From Azospirillum sp. TSH58 (lineage in GTDB: Bacteria > Pseudomonadota > Alphaproteobacteria > Azospirillales > Azospirillaceae): a DNA stretch of 64,000 nucleotides. Position numbers and translations under genes: made by a program. Positions within the stretch are counted from its first letter, which is position 1; each line of letters opens with the position of its first letter. Under the pieces are notes generated by a model. That model did no database searches and had not been told where the DNA came from. It saw nothing but the letters and a program-made list of their open reading frames with translations. Below, piece by piece: positions 30,666 through 39,634 of this stretch. The stretch covers positions 334,501-398,500 of the forward strand of contig NZ_CP022364.1 in the NCBI RefSeq assembly GCF_003119115.1, written 5' to 3'.

Positions 30666-32060
30666 TTACTCGGTGGCCTTCACGACCTCTTCGGTGACCT
30701 TCTTGGCGTCGCCGAACAGCATCATGGTGTTGGGGCGGAAGAACAGCTCGTTCTCGACGCCGGCGTAGCCGGCGGCCATGCCGCGCTTGATGAAGAACAC
30801 CGTCTTGGCCTTCTCGACGTCGAGGATCGGCATGCCGTAGATCGGCGACTGCGGATCGGTCTTGGCCGCCGGGTTGGTCACGTCGTTGGCGCCGATCACG
30901 AAGGCCACGTCCGCGGTGCTGAAGTCGCGGTTGATGTCCTCCAGTTCGAACACCTCGTCGTAGGGCACGTTGGCCTCGGCCAGCAGCACGTTCATGTGCC
31001 CCGGCATGCGCCCCGCCACCGGGTGGATGGCGTACTTGACCTCGACGCCCTCCTTCTTCAGCAGGTCGGCCATCTCGCGCAGCGCGTGCTGGGCCTGGGC
31101 CACCGCCATGCCGTAGCCCGGGACGATGATCACCGACTGGGCGTTCTTCATGATGTAGGCCGCGTCCTCCGGCGAGCCGGCCTTGACCGTGCCGCGCTCG
31201 CCGCCGCCGGCCGCCGCCGAGGCCGCCCCGCTGTCGCCGCCGAAGCCGCCCAGGATCACGTTGAAGATCGAGCGGTTCATGCCCTTGCACATGATGTAGG
31301 ACAGGATGGCGCCCGACGAGCCGACCAGCGCGCCCGTGACGATCAGCAGGTTGTTCTGCAGCGTGAAGCCGATGCCCGCCGCCGCCCAGCCGGAGTAGCT
31401 GTTCAGCATCGAGATCACCACCGGCATGTCGGCGCCGCCGATCGGCAGGATCAACAGGAAGCCGAGCGCCAGCGCGACCAGAACGATGATCCACATCGCC
31501 ACGCTGGAGTTGCTCTGCACCAGCCAGACGATGAGCAGGATGGTCAGCACGCCGAGGGCGGCGTTGAGGTGGTGCTGGAAGGGGAAGACCAGCGGCTTGC
31601 CGGTGACCAGACCCTGGAGCTTGGCGAAGGCGACGATCGAGCCGGTGAAGGTGATGGCGCCGATGGCGGTGCCCAGCGCCATCTCGACCAGCGAGCCCTT
31701 GGCGATGGCGCCGGGCACGCCGATGCCGTAGGCCTCGGGCGAGTAGAAGGCCGACAGCGCCACGAACACCGCGGCCAGACCGACCAGCGAGTGGAAGGCG
31801 GCGACGAGCTGCGGCAGCGCGGTCATCTCGATCTTCTTGGCGATGACGTAGCCGATGCCGCCGCCAATCGCGATGCCCAGCACGATCATCCAGTAGGACT
31901 GGACGATGGGCAGGGCCAGCGTGGTCAGCACGGCGATGGTCATGCCGGCCATGCCGAAGAAGTTGCCCTGGCGGGAGGTCTCCGGGCTGGACAGGCCGCG
32001 CAGCGCCATGATGAAGCAGACCGAGGCGACCAGATAGAGAAGGGCGGACAGGGTTTCCAT
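30666..32060 (-). CDS. pntB: NAD(P) transhydrogenase subunit beta
   Basis: Proton-translocating transhydrogenase, passing hydride from NADH to NADP. 464 residues: about nine N-terminal membrane helices (METLSALLYLVASVCFIMAL...) and a cytosolic NADP-binding domain III (IIVPGYGMAVAQAQHAL, VAGRMPGHMNVLLAEANVPY, VIGANDVTNPAA). It lies two bases downstream of the pntAB gene. The complex could balance NADPH during growth on oxidised substrates such as oxalate (inference). Confidence 0.97.
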   Translation of the reverse strand: METLSALLYLVASVCFIMALRGLSSPETSRQGNFFGMAGMTIAVLTTLALPIVQSYWMIVLGIAIGGGIGYVIAKKIEMTALPQLVAAFHSLVGLAAVFVALSAFYSPEAYGIGVPGAIAKGSLVEMALGTAIGAITFTGSIVAFAKLQGLVTGKPLVFPFQHHLNAALGVLTILLIVWLVQSNSSVAMWIIVLVALALGFLLILPIGGADMPVVISMLNSYSGWAAAGIGFTLQNNLLIVTGALVGSSGAILSYIMCKGMNRSIFNVILGGFGGDSGAASAAAGGGERGTVKAGSPEDAAYIMKNAQSVIIVPGYGMAVAQAQHALREMADLLKKEGVEVKYAIHPVAGRMPGHMNVLLAEANVPYDEVFELEDINRDFSTADVAFVIGANDVTNPAAKTDPQSPIYGMPILDVEKAKTVFFIKRGMAAGYAGVENELFFRPNTMMLFGDAKKVTEEVVKATE

Positions 32061-32062
32061 GG

Positions 32063-32497
32063 TTACTTGCCCTTCTTCTTGAACATCGACAGCATGCGCT
32101 GGGTGACCAGGAAGCCGCCGAAGATGTTGACGCTGGCCAGGATGACGGCGAGGAAGCCCATGATCTTGGAGAAGCCGAACCCAGCGGGGCCGGCGGCGAT
32201 CAGGGCGCCGACGATGATCACCGAGGACACCGCGTTGGTCACCGCCATCAGCGGCGAGTGCAGCGCCGGCGTCACCCGCCACACCACGTAGTAGCCGACG
32301 AAGCAGGCCAGCACGAACACCGTCAGGCCGGTGATGAAGAAGTTGCCGTGGCTCGCCGCGTCCAGGACGGGCGCCGGGATCGGCATCGCGTGGGTCATCT
32401 GGGCGACCTGGACCTGAAGCTCCGCCGTCTGGTTGGTCAGGGTGAGGAGCGAGTGGCGGAAGGCCTCAATCTGGCTCGCGGGATCGGGATGTTCCAT
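32063..32497 (-). CDS. pntAB: NAD(P) transhydrogenase subunit alpha part 2
   Basis: 144-residue membrane part of the split alpha subunit. Three to four helices, with [20 protein letters not shown] and the conserved [17 protein letters not shown]. The gene overlaps no neighbour: 13 bases after pntAA and two before pntB. The N-terminal 45 residues are hydrophilic. Confidence 0.95.
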   Translation of the reverse strand: MEHPDPASQIEAFRHSLLTLTNQTAELQVQVAQMTHAMPIPAPVLDAASHGNFFITGLTVFVLACFVGYYVVWRVTPALHSPLMAVTNAVSSVIIVGALIAAGPAGFGFSKIMGFLAVILASVNIFGGFLVTQRMLSMFKKKGK

Positions 32498-32510
32498 GGA
32501 AGCCGCCTCC

Positions 32511-33683
32511 TCAGACGGTCTGGACTTCGCGGACCGCGTCCGCGAAGGCGGGATGGACGATCTGCCCGTCGCGGGTGAGCGCGATGGCCTTCACGATCTC
32601 GTCGTCCCAGTTCAGCGCGACGCCCTTCTCCTTGTCATGAAGCGACTGGAGGAGCGCCAGCAGGTTCTTGGCGTAGAGCAGCGAGGCGCTCTCGGCGATG
32701 CGGCTGGGGTAGTTGGCGTGGCCGACGATCTTCACCCCGTTGTCGGTGACGACCACCTTGCCCAGCTCCGAGCCCTCGACGTTGCCGCCCTGCTCCACCG
32801 CCAGATCGATGATCACCGAGCCCGGCTTCATCGAGGCGACATGCTCGCGCGTCACTAGGATCGGCGCCTTGCGTCCGGGGATCAGCGCCGTGGTGATGAC
32901 GATGTCCTGCTTCTTGATGTGCTCGGCCACCAGCGCCGCCTGCTGGCGCTTGTAGTCGTCCGACATCTCCTTGGCGTAGCCGCCGGAGGTCTCGGCCTGT
33001 TTGAACTCCTCGTTCTCCACCGCGACGAAGCTGCCGCCCAGCGACTGCACCTGCTCCTTCACCGCCGGGCGCACGTCGGTCGCCGAGACGATGGCACCCA
33101 GCCGCTTGGCCGTGGCGATGGCCTGCAGACCGGCGACGCCGACGCCCATGATGAAGGCGCGGGCCGGCGGCACCGTGCCCGCCGCGGTCATCATCATCGG
33201 GTAGGCCCGGCCATACTCGCTGGCCGCGTCGACCACCGCCTTGTAGCCGGCGAGGTTGGCCTGCGAGGACAGCACGTCCATGACCTGGGCGCGGGTGATG
33301 CGCGGCATGAACTCCATGGCGAAGGCGTTCACCCCGGCCGCGGCGTAGGCCGCCACGTGGTCGCGGCTGTTGTAGGGGTTGAGGATGGCGAACAGCAGCG
33401 CGCCGCGCTTGATCAGCGCCAGCTCGTCGAGGTCCCCCTCCCCGGCCAGCAGCGGGCGCTGCACCTTCAGCACGATGTCGGCGTCGGCCAGCGCCGACGC
33501 GGCGTCCGGCGCGATCGTCGCGCCGGCGTCCTGATACACCCGGTCCGGCAGGTTCGAGCCCAGACCGGCGCCGGTCTCGACCACGACGTCGAGACCGAGA
33601 CCCTTGATCTTCTTGACGGTTTCCGGAGACGCCGCGACGCGATTCTCGCCCGCGCGCCGCTCCCTGGGTATGGCGATTTTCAT
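32511..33683 (-). CDS. pntAA: NAD(P) transhydrogenase subunit alpha part 1
   Basis: 390-residue soluble NAD-binding domain I, starting [20 protein letters not shown]. Conserved pieces: [26 protein letters not shown] (Rossmann fold) and [15 protein letters not shown]. First gene of the three-gene pnt operon. The 259-base region upstream (33684-33942) shows one large hairpin (33844-33881) and no gene. Confidence 0.96.
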   Translation of the reverse strand: MKIAIPRERRAGENRVAASPETVKKIKGLGLDVVVETGAGLGSNLPDRVYQDAGATIAPDAASALADADIVLKVQRPLLAGEGDLDELALIKRGALLFAILNPYNSRDHVAAYAAAGVNAFAMEFMPRITRAQVMDVLSSQANLAGYKAVVDAASEYGRAYPMMMTAAGTVPPARAFIMGVGVAGLQAIATAKRLGAIVSATDVRPAVKEQVQSLGGSFVAVENEEFKQAETSGGYAKEMSDDYKRQQAALVAEHIKKQDIVITTALIPGRKAPILVTREHVASMKPGSVIIDLAVEQGGNVEGSELGKVVVTDNGVKIVGHANYPSRIAESASLLYAKNLLALLQSLHDKEKGVALNWDDEIVKAIALTRDGQIVHPAFADAVREVQTV

Positions 33684-33843
33684 GGTTGTTGATTGCCTCC
33701 CAAAGCAATCGGCAGGACGAGGCGTCAGCGCTCCGGCCTCGACGGCGGGCGGCCTCGGCGGGCGGCCCGCCGGTCAAATTCTCGAATGATGTCGGTGCCG
33801 GCCAGCAACGAGGCGTGGTCCGGCGTCAGGCCCGCAGGGCGGC

Positions 33844-33881
33844 GGAGCGGTCACCCGGGATGGATGCGGGTGACCGCCTCC
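33844..33881. repeat. Inverted repeat upstream of the pnt operon
   Basis: GGAGCGGTCACCC-N11-GGGTGACCGCCTCC. It has no T run, so it is more likely a protein site or transcript end stabiliser for the CBS gene than an intrinsic terminator. Confidence 0.55.
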
Positions 33882-33942
33882 GGGCCGCCGCCGCCGTCAT
33901 GGGAAGGCTACCTCGGGGACCGCCCGAGGGCGCCGTCGTCCG

Positions 33943-34398
33943 TCACTGGGCCGCGGCGACGGGATAGCTGACGACCTCGGCCGGCTCGGCGTCCGGCGGG
34001 GCGGAGTCGAGCTGCGCCTTGATGAGATCGCGCACGCTGACCACGCCGACCAGAGAGGCGCCGTCCAGGACGGGGACGTGGCGGACGGTGTGCTCGTCCA
34101 TCAGCTGGAGCACGTGGCGGACGGAATCGCCGGGCGTGCAGCAGACGGGATGGTTGCTCATCACCGCCGTGACCGGCAAGGACAGGATGCCCGGCCCGCG
34201 GTCGGTCAGGCTGCGCACGATGTCGCGCTCGGAAATCACCCCGACGACCGTGTTGCCCTCGGTCCGGCAGACGTCCTTGACCACCAGCGCGCCGGTGTTT
34301 TCCGCCTTCAGAAGGCGCAACGCCGTTTCCACGGTTTCGTTGATGCGCACCGTGCCGATGCGCGTCCCCTTCCGGCGGAGAATGTCTTCAACCCTCAT
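33943..34398 (-). CDS. CBS-pair domain protein (copy 3)
   Basis: 151 residues, two CBS motifs (about 8-66 and 77-135). It shares LVVKDVCRTEGN and overall length with the CBS protein at 5014-5463. Start MRVEDILRRKG at 34398 follows CAGGAGGAGC. It lies 100 bases after the PanE-like gene in the same direction and closes a minus-strand group of deacetylase, acetyltransferase, reductase and CBS protein. An AcuB-like sensor role is inferred from this context only. Confidence 0.88.
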   Translation of the reverse strand: MRVEDILRRKGTRIGTVRINETVETALRLLKAENTGALVVKDVCRTEGNTVVGVISERDIVRSLTDRGPGILSLPVTAVMSNHPVCCTPGDSVRHVLQLMDEHTVRHVPVLDGASLVGVVSVRDLIKAQLDSAPPDAEPAEVVSYPVAAAQ

Positions 34399-34421
34399 GA
34401 CGCTCCTCCTGTGAAGCGATT

Positions 34422-34488
34422 GTCCGGCCCCTCGGCGTTGCTTCGCTGCGTCGTTGGGGGCGTTGGTTTTCTGTGTGCGGGGCCGGAC
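34422..34488. repeat. Long-loop inverted repeat between PanE-like and CBS genes
   Basis: Arms GTCCGGCCCC (34422-34431) and GGGGCCGGAC (34479-34488), perfect over 10 bases with a 47-base loop. Could attenuate or stabilise the joint transcript. Confidence 0.55.
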
Positions 34489-34498
34489 GGTGTCCGCC

Positions 34499-35521
34499 CT
34501 ACTGGGCGGCGACCGCGGGTGCGGCCTCGGACGCCCGCTGCGGGCGGGTGTAGCAGTCGGCGATCTCGCCGCGCTGGCGGACGAGGGCCAGAACCACGTC
34601 GATGGTCGGGGTCGCCACGCCGACCATGCGGCCCATCTCCTGGACCACCGACAGCAGGGCGTCGATCTCCATCGGACGGCCGCGCTCCAGGTCCTGGAGC
34701 ATCGAGGTCTTGTGGGCGCCGACCGCGCCGGCGCCGTTGATGCGGCGCTCGACATCCACCCGGAAATGGACGCCCAGGCGGTCGCCGATCTCCTTGGCCT
34801 CCAGCATCATCGCCTTGGCGACGGCGCGGGTCTCCGGATCGGAGCAGATGACGTCCAGCGTGGCGTGGGTCAGCGCGCTGATCGGGTTGAAGCAGAGGTT
34901 GCCCCACAGCTTCAGCCAGATCTCGTCGCGGATGCGGTCGAGCACCGGGGCGCGCAGGCCGCCGGCCTCCATCGCCGCGCTCAGCTTCTTCACGCGGTCG
35001 GACTGGCTGCCATCCGGCTCGCCCAGCGAGAACTTGTCGCCGTAGATGTGCTGAATGACGCCGGGCTCGACGACTTCGGTCGCGGGGTAGACGACGCAGC
35101 CGATGGCGCGCTCCGGGCTCAGCCCGTTCCACTGGATCCCGCCCGGATCGACCGTGTCGAGCACGCGGCCTTCGAATTCGCCGCCGTTCTTGTAGAAGTA
35201 CCAGTAGGGGATGCCGTTGACCGCGGTGACCACGGCGGTGTCCTTGCCAAGCAGCGGCTGGATGGCATCGACGACGCTGGGAACGGAGTGGGCCTTGAGA
35301 CCGATGATGACGTAGTCCTGCGGGCCGAGTTCCGCCGCGTTGTCGGTGCAGCGGGGGTGGACGACCGTTTCTTCCTCTCCGACGATCAGCTTCACGCCGT
35401 TCTCACGCATGGCCGTGAGATGGGCGCCGCGCGCCACGAGGCTGACATCCGCGCCGGCCTGGTGGAGACGCACACCCAGATACCCGCCGATGGCCCCGGA
35501 CCCAAAGATGCAGATCTTCAT
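34499..35521 (-). CDS. 2-dehydropantoate 2-reductase-family protein (PanE/ApbA)
   Basis: NADPH-dependent 2-oxo-acid reductase family. 340 residues: N-terminal Rossmann motif FGSGAIGGYLGVRL, hinge Lys in VIIGLKAHSVPS, and active-site segment RDEIWLKLWGNLCFNP. True PanE makes pantoate for CoA, but the family includes other 2-oxo-acid reductases. A perfect operator lies 92 bases upstream, which ties it to oxalate metabolism rather than housekeeping pantothenate synthesis; a hydroxypyruvate- or glyoxylate-related substrate is possible. Confidence 0.85.
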   Translation of the reverse strand: MKICIFGSGAIGGYLGVRLHQAGADVSLVARGAHLTAMRENGVKLIVGEEETVVHPRCTDNAAELGPQDYVIIGLKAHSVPSVVDAIQPLLGKDTAVVTAVNGIPYWYFYKNGGEFEGRVLDTVDPGGIQWNGLSPERAIGCVVYPATEVVEPGVIQHIYGDKFSLGEPDGSQSDRVKKLSAAMEAGGLRAPVLDRIRDEIWLKLWGNLCFNPISALTHATLDVICSDPETRAVAKAMMLEAKEIGDRLGVHFRVDVERRINGAGAVGAHKTSMLQDLERGRPMEIDALLSVVQEMGRMVGVATPTIDVVLALVRQRGEIADCYTRPQRASEAAPAVAAQ

Positions 35522-35612
35522 AACCCGTTTCCTCTCCCCCAATTATCGGCCACGCGCCGCGCAGCCTTTGCAGTAACCCCAATCAATCAGCACACCGAAC
35601 AAATACGGAGTT

Positions 35613-35622
35613 TGGTATACCA
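35613..35622. promoter_or_regulatory. GntR operator, perfect TGGTATACCA (PanE-like gene)
   Basis: TTTGGTATACCA followed by GATACCAGATG, so an extra right half site ACCAGAT follows 10 bases on. It is 92 bases upstream of the PanE-like start. Confidence 0.75.
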
Positions 35623-35781
35623 GATACCAGATGTCAACTGGCAAAATAGACCCTGTCGAGGGAGGGGCATGATCCGGAATCGGGCGAGAATCCTGGGTTT
35701 TCCAACGAAAGTTCGAGCATGGAAAACCGGACGCCCGGCCCGTCCGGACGCCCGGTTCGCGGGTCCATCCGGTGTGTGGGA

Positions 35782-36264
35782 TCAGGTGAGCGGAAGGACG
35801 AGCTGGAACGCCTTAACCGTCATGCGCTTGCGGTGATAGAAGCGGTGCGCGTCGCCGCGCTGGACGCCGGAGATGATCTCCATCTGGGCGCAGCCCTTCT
35901 CGCGCGCCTGGGCGGCGAGCCAATCGAACAGCTTGTCGCCCAGACCGAAGGAACGGTGCTTCGGCGAGGTGACGAGATCCTCAACATACATATAGCGGCC
36001 GCGCGACAGCGTCTCGTGAACGCGGAAGCCGCCGCAGCCGGCCACCTCGCCGTCGATGCGCAGGAGGGCCATGGTGTAGCCGTCCTCCATCTGGCGCCGG
36101 ATCTGGGCGGCGTAGGCGTCGGCGTCCGTCATGTGGGTGCGCAGTTCCTTCACCACCGCGTAGCTGTCGGCGATGTCGGCGTCGGTCTTCGCCAGGGTGA
36201 TCTCGATGGTGGGCTGGCCCGAAGTGTTTTGAGCGGCGTTCTGTTCGGCGATCCGCTGGTCCAT
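35782..36264 (-). CDS. GNAT-family N-acetyltransferase
   Basis: 160 residues from MDQRIAEQNAAQ. Acetyl-CoA pocket in motif A: YVEDLVTSPKHRSFGLGDKL with the RxxGxG signature (HRSFGLG). GGGAG lies nine bases before the start and a perfect operator 58 bases upstream. The target is not predictable from sequence. Neighbouring deacetylase and CBS genes in the same regulon suggest a protein-acetylation pair like AcuA/AcuC, though this protein is shorter than Bacillus AcuA. Confidence 0.87.
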   Translation of the reverse strand: MDQRIAEQNAAQNTSGQPTIEITLAKTDADIADSYAVVKELRTHMTDADAYAAQIRRQMEDGYTMALLRIDGEVAGCGGFRVHETLSRGRYMYVEDLVTSPKHRSFGLGDKLFDWLAAQAREKGCAQMEIISGVQRGDAHRFYHRKRMTVKAFQLVLPLT

Positions 36265-36321
36265 CGTGCGTAACTCCCGTTTTTTTGGTGTTCGAGGGAC
36301 TCTGTTCGTCTCTCTGGTATT

Positions 36322-36331
36322 TGGTATACCA
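36322..36331. promoter_or_regulatory. GntR operator, perfect TGGTATACCA (GNAT gene)
   Basis: CTGGTATT precedes the core TGGTATACCA and GATAATCC follows. It is 58 bases upstream of the GNAT start, within the promoter. Confidence 0.75.
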
Positions 36332-36418
36332 GATAATCCGTGCTGGAAGCAACCGACCTTATGGCGCGGCTGCGCAAAGTCCCTCGAAATCACCCGGGCT
36401 TCGCCGTTCGCGCCTCGG

Positions 36419-37348
36419 TCAGGCGCGCATCAGGGCCTGGAGATGGGCGGCACACCCCTCGGCGAGCCCCACCATGTCGTAGCCGCCTTCCAGCACCGTC
36501 ACGACGCGGCCGTCGCACAGCCGGTCCGCCGCCTCGACCAGCTTGCGGGTGGCCCATTCGAAATCCGGGCCGGTGAAGTTCAGCGACGCCAGCGGGTCGC
36601 GGGCGTGGGCGTCGAAACCGGCAGAGATCAGGATCAGCTCCGGCTGGAACTCCTCCAGCGCGGGGAGGATGCGGCGCTCCATCGCCTGACGGAACTCCAC
36701 CGTTCCGGAATGGGGCGGCAGCGGCGCGTTGACGATGTTGTCGGCGACGCCGGTTTCCCGCATCGAACCGGTGCCGGGATAGAGCGGCGACTGGTGGGTG
36801 GAGGCGAAGAACAGGTCGGCGTCGTCCCAGAACATCGCCTGGGTGCCATTGCCGTGGTGCACGTCGTAATCGACCACGGCGACGCGGGTCAGCCCGCGCC
36901 GCTTGCGGGCGTGCTCGGCGCCGACCGCCACATTGTTGAAGACGCAGAAGCCCATGGCGCGGGCCGGCTCCGCGTGGTGGCCGCAGGGGCGGACGGCGCA
37001 GAAGGCGTTCTTCACCGTCCCGTCGAGCACCGCGTCCACCGCCGCGCAGACCGCGCCGGCAGCCCGCAGGATCGCCGAGCGCGAGGTGGGCGACAGCACG
37101 GTGTCGGCGTCCAGCCGGACATGGCCGCTCTCCGGGACCGCGTTCAGCACGGCGTCCACATAGGCCGCATCATGCACCCAGCGGAGCTGCTCGACCTCCG
37201 CCTCCGGGGCCTCGAAGCGGGGCAGATCGCGGAACTCGTCGCGGTCCAGAAGCTCCCACACCACGGCGATTCGCTCCGGACGTTCCGGGTGCCCCGGGCC
37301 GGTGTCGTGCGCCAGAAAGTCCGGGTGGGTGAAAATGGCGGTGGTCAT
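36419..37348 (-). CDS. Histone deacetylase-family protein (AcuC-like)
   Basis: Zinc-dependent amidohydrolase of 309 residues. The catalytic His pair is in CGHHAEPARAMGFC (124-125). Zinc ligands are Asp162 and His164 (VVDYDVHHGNGTQ) and Asp246 (ISAGFDAHARDP). The opening HPDFLAHDTGPGHPERPERI is typical of bacterial HDAC-like enzymes that remove acetyl groups from lysines or polyamines. It precedes the GNAT gene in the same direction. An operator-like site lies 163 bases upstream. Confidence 0.93.
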   Translation of the reverse strand: MTTAIFTHPDFLAHDTGPGHPERPERIAVVWELLDRDEFRDLPRFEAPEAEVEQLRWVHDAAYVDAVLNAVPESGHVRLDADTVLSPTSRSAILRAAGAVCAAVDAVLDGTVKNAFCAVRPCGHHAEPARAMGFCVFNNVAVGAEHARKRRGLTRVAVVDYDVHHGNGTQAMFWDDADLFFASTHQSPLYPGTGSMRETGVADNIVNAPLPPHSGTVEFRQAMERRILPALEEFQPELILISAGFDAHARDPLASLNFTGPDFEWATRKLVEAADRLCDGRVVTVLEGGYDMVGLAEGCAAHLQALMRA

Positions 37349-37510
37349 CGAGTCGTCTCCTCCCCTTTGCCTGTGATTTGAAGCGGATCGATCGCGCGAC
37401 GGCGCGGAAACGCAGGACCGGGCTCATCGCCCATGACGGGCGAGGATGGTCCTCAACGCCGTTCGTCAGGATCGGCACGCACCCCGAGTCGAAGCGCATC
37501 CTTGCCTTAT

Positions 37511-37520
37511 ATGTATACCA
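37511..37520. promoter_or_regulatory. GntR operator-like site (deacetylase gene side)
   Basis: ATGTATACCA followed by AATACCAC: right half site intact, 8 of 10 overall. It lies 163 bases upstream of the deacetylase gene. Confidence 0.5.
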
Positions 37521-37694
37521 AATACCACAATGGACCAAATCGCTTTGCCGGCCAATCGTCAGCCCCTCCGCCGTCCAAGCGCCAGAGTCCCCAATCGAGC
37601 AAGGGCCATCAACGCCTTCGATGGTGGTAGGCCGGCTCTCCCACGCCAAGTCTGTTTGTTACGCTGACAAACAGCTTGCGCAAGAAACTGTATC

Positions 37695-37704
37695 TGGCAT
37701 ACCA
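37695..37704. promoter_or_regulatory. GntR operator (third OFA carrier)
   Basis: TGGCATACCA flanked by TATC and TATCTC, 9 of 10 to the core, 194 bases upstream of OFA carrier 3. Confidence 0.6.
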
Positions 37705-37897
37705 TATCTCTAATGCCAAAAACGCTCATCCCGGGAGCTTAAGCCGCCCACACCAAGCGGCCGGTTCCACGGTCAAGCCAAGGCGATGGAGACGACCCGG
37801 CACACCACGGGGAAACCTCCGGTCAGAAAACAAAAACAACCCGACTCAAAAAAGCAAAAGACCGCTTCGCAAAGAGATCGCTTCTAGGAGGAGAGAA

Positions 37898-39199
37898 ATG
37901 CACCAAGCCCTCACGGAGGCCCCGAAAGGGCCCCTCGGTGGCCGCTGGTTCCAGCTCGTCATCGGCGTCATCTGCATGTCGATGATCGCGAACCTGCAGT
38001 ATGGCTGGACCCTGTTCGTCGAGCCCATCGACCAGAAGCATGGCTGGGGCCGTGCGGCCATCCAGGTGGCCTTCACCATCTTCGTCGTCATGGAAACCTG
38101 GCTGGTTCCCGTCGAAGGCTGGTTCGTGGACAAGTTCGGCCCGCGCATCGTCGTCCTGATCGGCGGCGTGTTCTGCGCCGCGGCCTGGGCGGTCAACTCG
38201 GTGGCCGACTCGCTCGCCATGCTCTATCTGGGCGCGGCTCTGGGCGGCATCGGTGCCGGCGGCGTCTACGGCACCTGCGTGGGCAACGCGCTGAAGTGGT
38301 TCCCCGACCGCCGCGGCCTCGCCGCCGGCCTGACCGCCGCCGGTTTCGGCGCCGGCTCGGCCCTCACGGTCGTGCCGATCGCCAACATGATCCACTCCTC
38401 GGGCTATGAAGCCACCTTCATGACCTTCGGCATCGGCCAGGGCGCGGTGATCCTCGCGCTGGCGTGGTTCCTGGCGTCGCCGAAGAAGGGCCAGGTTCCG
38501 GAGGTCTCCCGCTCGTCGGTGTCGCAGACCCGCGAGAGCTACACCCCGGTCCAGATGCTGAAGACTCCGGTCTTCTGGGTCATGTACGCCATGTTCGTGA
38601 TGGTGGCGGCGGGCGGCCTGATGGCGACCGCGCAGCTCGGCCCCATCGCCAAGGATTTCCACCTGGACGGCGTGCCCGTCAGCATCATGGGCCTGACCCT
38701 GCCGGCGCTGACCTTCGCCCTGTCCATCGACCGCGTGCTGAACGGCGTCACCCGCCCCTTCTTCGGCTGGGTGTCCGACCACATCGGCCGCGAGAACACG
38801 ATGTTCATCGCCTTCGCCCTGGAATGCGTCGGCATCCTGGCGCTGAACCAGTGGGGCCACAACCCCGTCGCCTTCGTGATCCTGACGGGTCTGGTGTTCT
38901 TCGCCTGGGGTGAGATCTACAGCCTGTTCCCGGCGCTGTGCGGCGACTCCTTCGGGTCGAAGTTCGCCACCACCAACGCCGGCCTGCTGTACACCGCCAA
39001 GGGCACCGCGTCGCTGGTCGTTCCCTTCGCCAACGTGGCGGTCGCCTCGACCGGCAGCTGGCAGGCGGTGTTCTTCTTCGCCGCCGCGGTCAACGGCATC
39101 GCCGCCCTGCTGGCCATCTTCGTCCTGAAGCCGATGCGCGCCCGCCAGATCACCGAGAGCCTGCCGGCCTCGAAGCTGGCGGCGGAGCCGGCCCAGTAA
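37898..39199 (+). CDS. OFA-family MFS carrier, probable oxalate/formate antiporter (copy 3)
   Basis: 433 residues, 12 predicted membrane segments, nearly collinear with the carrier at 17225-18523 (shared VICMSMIANLQYGWTLFVEP). OxlT-equivalent Arg286 (GVTRPFFGWVSDHIGR) and Lys368 (LLYTAKGTASLV) are present. AGGAGGAGAGAA gives a strong ribosome-binding site. A terminator follows the stop. High similarity to copy 1 points to a recent duplication within the same pathway. Confidence 0.89.
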   Translation: MHQALTEAPKGPLGGRWFQLVIGVICMSMIANLQYGWTLFVEPIDQKHGWGRAAIQVAFTIFVVMETWLVPVEGWFVDKFGPRIVVLIGGVFCAAAWAVNSVADSLAMLYLGAALGGIGAGGVYGTCVGNALKWFPDRRGLAAGLTAAGFGAGSALTVVPIANMIHSSGYEATFMTFGIGQGAVILALAWFLASPKKGQVPEVSRSSVSQTRESYTPVQMLKTPVFWVMYAMFVMVAAGGLMATAQLGPIAKDFHLDGVPVSIMGLTLPALTFALSIDRVLNGVTRPFFGWVSDHIGRENTMFIAFALECVGILALNQWGHNPVAFVILTGLVFFAWGEIYSLFPALCGDSFGSKFATTNAGLLYTAKGTASLVVPFANVAVASTGSWQAVFFFAAAVNGIAALLAIFVLKPMRARQITESLPASKLAAEPAQ

Positions 39200-39230
39200 G
39201 GCACCGGACGCGCCATCAGCACCCGAACGC

Positions 39231-39263
39231 GATCGGGCCGGGAGATTTCCCGGCCCGATTTGC
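39231..39263 (+). terminator. Terminator of OFA carrier 3
   Basis: ATCGGGCCGGGA-GAT-TTCCCGGCCCGAT followed by TTGCTTG. Very stable stem with a short T-rich tail. Confidence 0.7.
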
Positions 39264-39292
39264 TTGTGGGAAAACGAATGTTGCGGAAAAGG

Positions 39293-39499
39293 TCAGAGCC
39301 CGCGCGGGAACGACGCCCAGGACGGGCCGCCCCCGATCTCCTCCTGCGCCTTGTGCGCCTTCTTGACCCGGCGGAGATGGCGGGGCGACCAGGGATCGCG
39401 GACCGGCATGCCGGCGGTGGCGACCTCGGCGGTCAGAATCCGCGCCACGATGATGGCGAAGCCCGACAGCAGCATGGACAGAAGAACGATGGCGAGCAT
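39293..39499 (-). CDS. Small single-pass membrane protein, 68 residues
   Basis: MLAIVLLSMLLSGFAIIVAR opens a clear membrane helix (about 2-22). The following 45 residues are positively charged (HLRRVKKAHKAQEE), suggesting a cytoplasmic tail. The gene is convergent with OFA carrier 3, and a 14-base palindrome TCAGGCATGCCTGA (39531-39544) lies 31 bases upstream. Not a recognised family. It is the second small membrane protein beside an OFA carrier in this window. Confidence 0.55.
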   Translation of the reverse strand: MLAIVLLSMLLSGFAIIVARILTAEVATAGMPVRDPWSPRHLRRVKKAHKAQEEIGGGPSWASFPRGL

Positions 39500-39634
39500 G
39501 CTTCGATTCCCGGATGAGCCGAAAGCGGACTCAGGCATGCCTGATTCCGCAATGCAGCATACATAGGCCGTTCGGCCAGGGAAATCGAGTCCGCCACCGC
39601 AAGCGCGGCGCTTCGCCGCGCTGCGGCATCTCCG

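Larger units (their letters stand above)
37349..37897. other. 549-base divergent intergenic region
   Basis: Lies between the deacetylase gene (minus) and OFA carrier 3 (plus). It holds operator-like sites at 37511 and 37695, a perfect hairpin CTGTTTGT-TACGCTG-ACAAACAG (37652-37674) between them, and a strong AGGAGGAG before the carrier. The rest (37349-37500 and 37710-37880) shows nothing recognisable. Confidence 0.65.

Noticed and set aside
39531..39544. TCAGGCATGCCTGA as a regulon operator
   Set aside because: Not listed as an operator because the outer bases break TGG...CCA. Reported as a separate observation.
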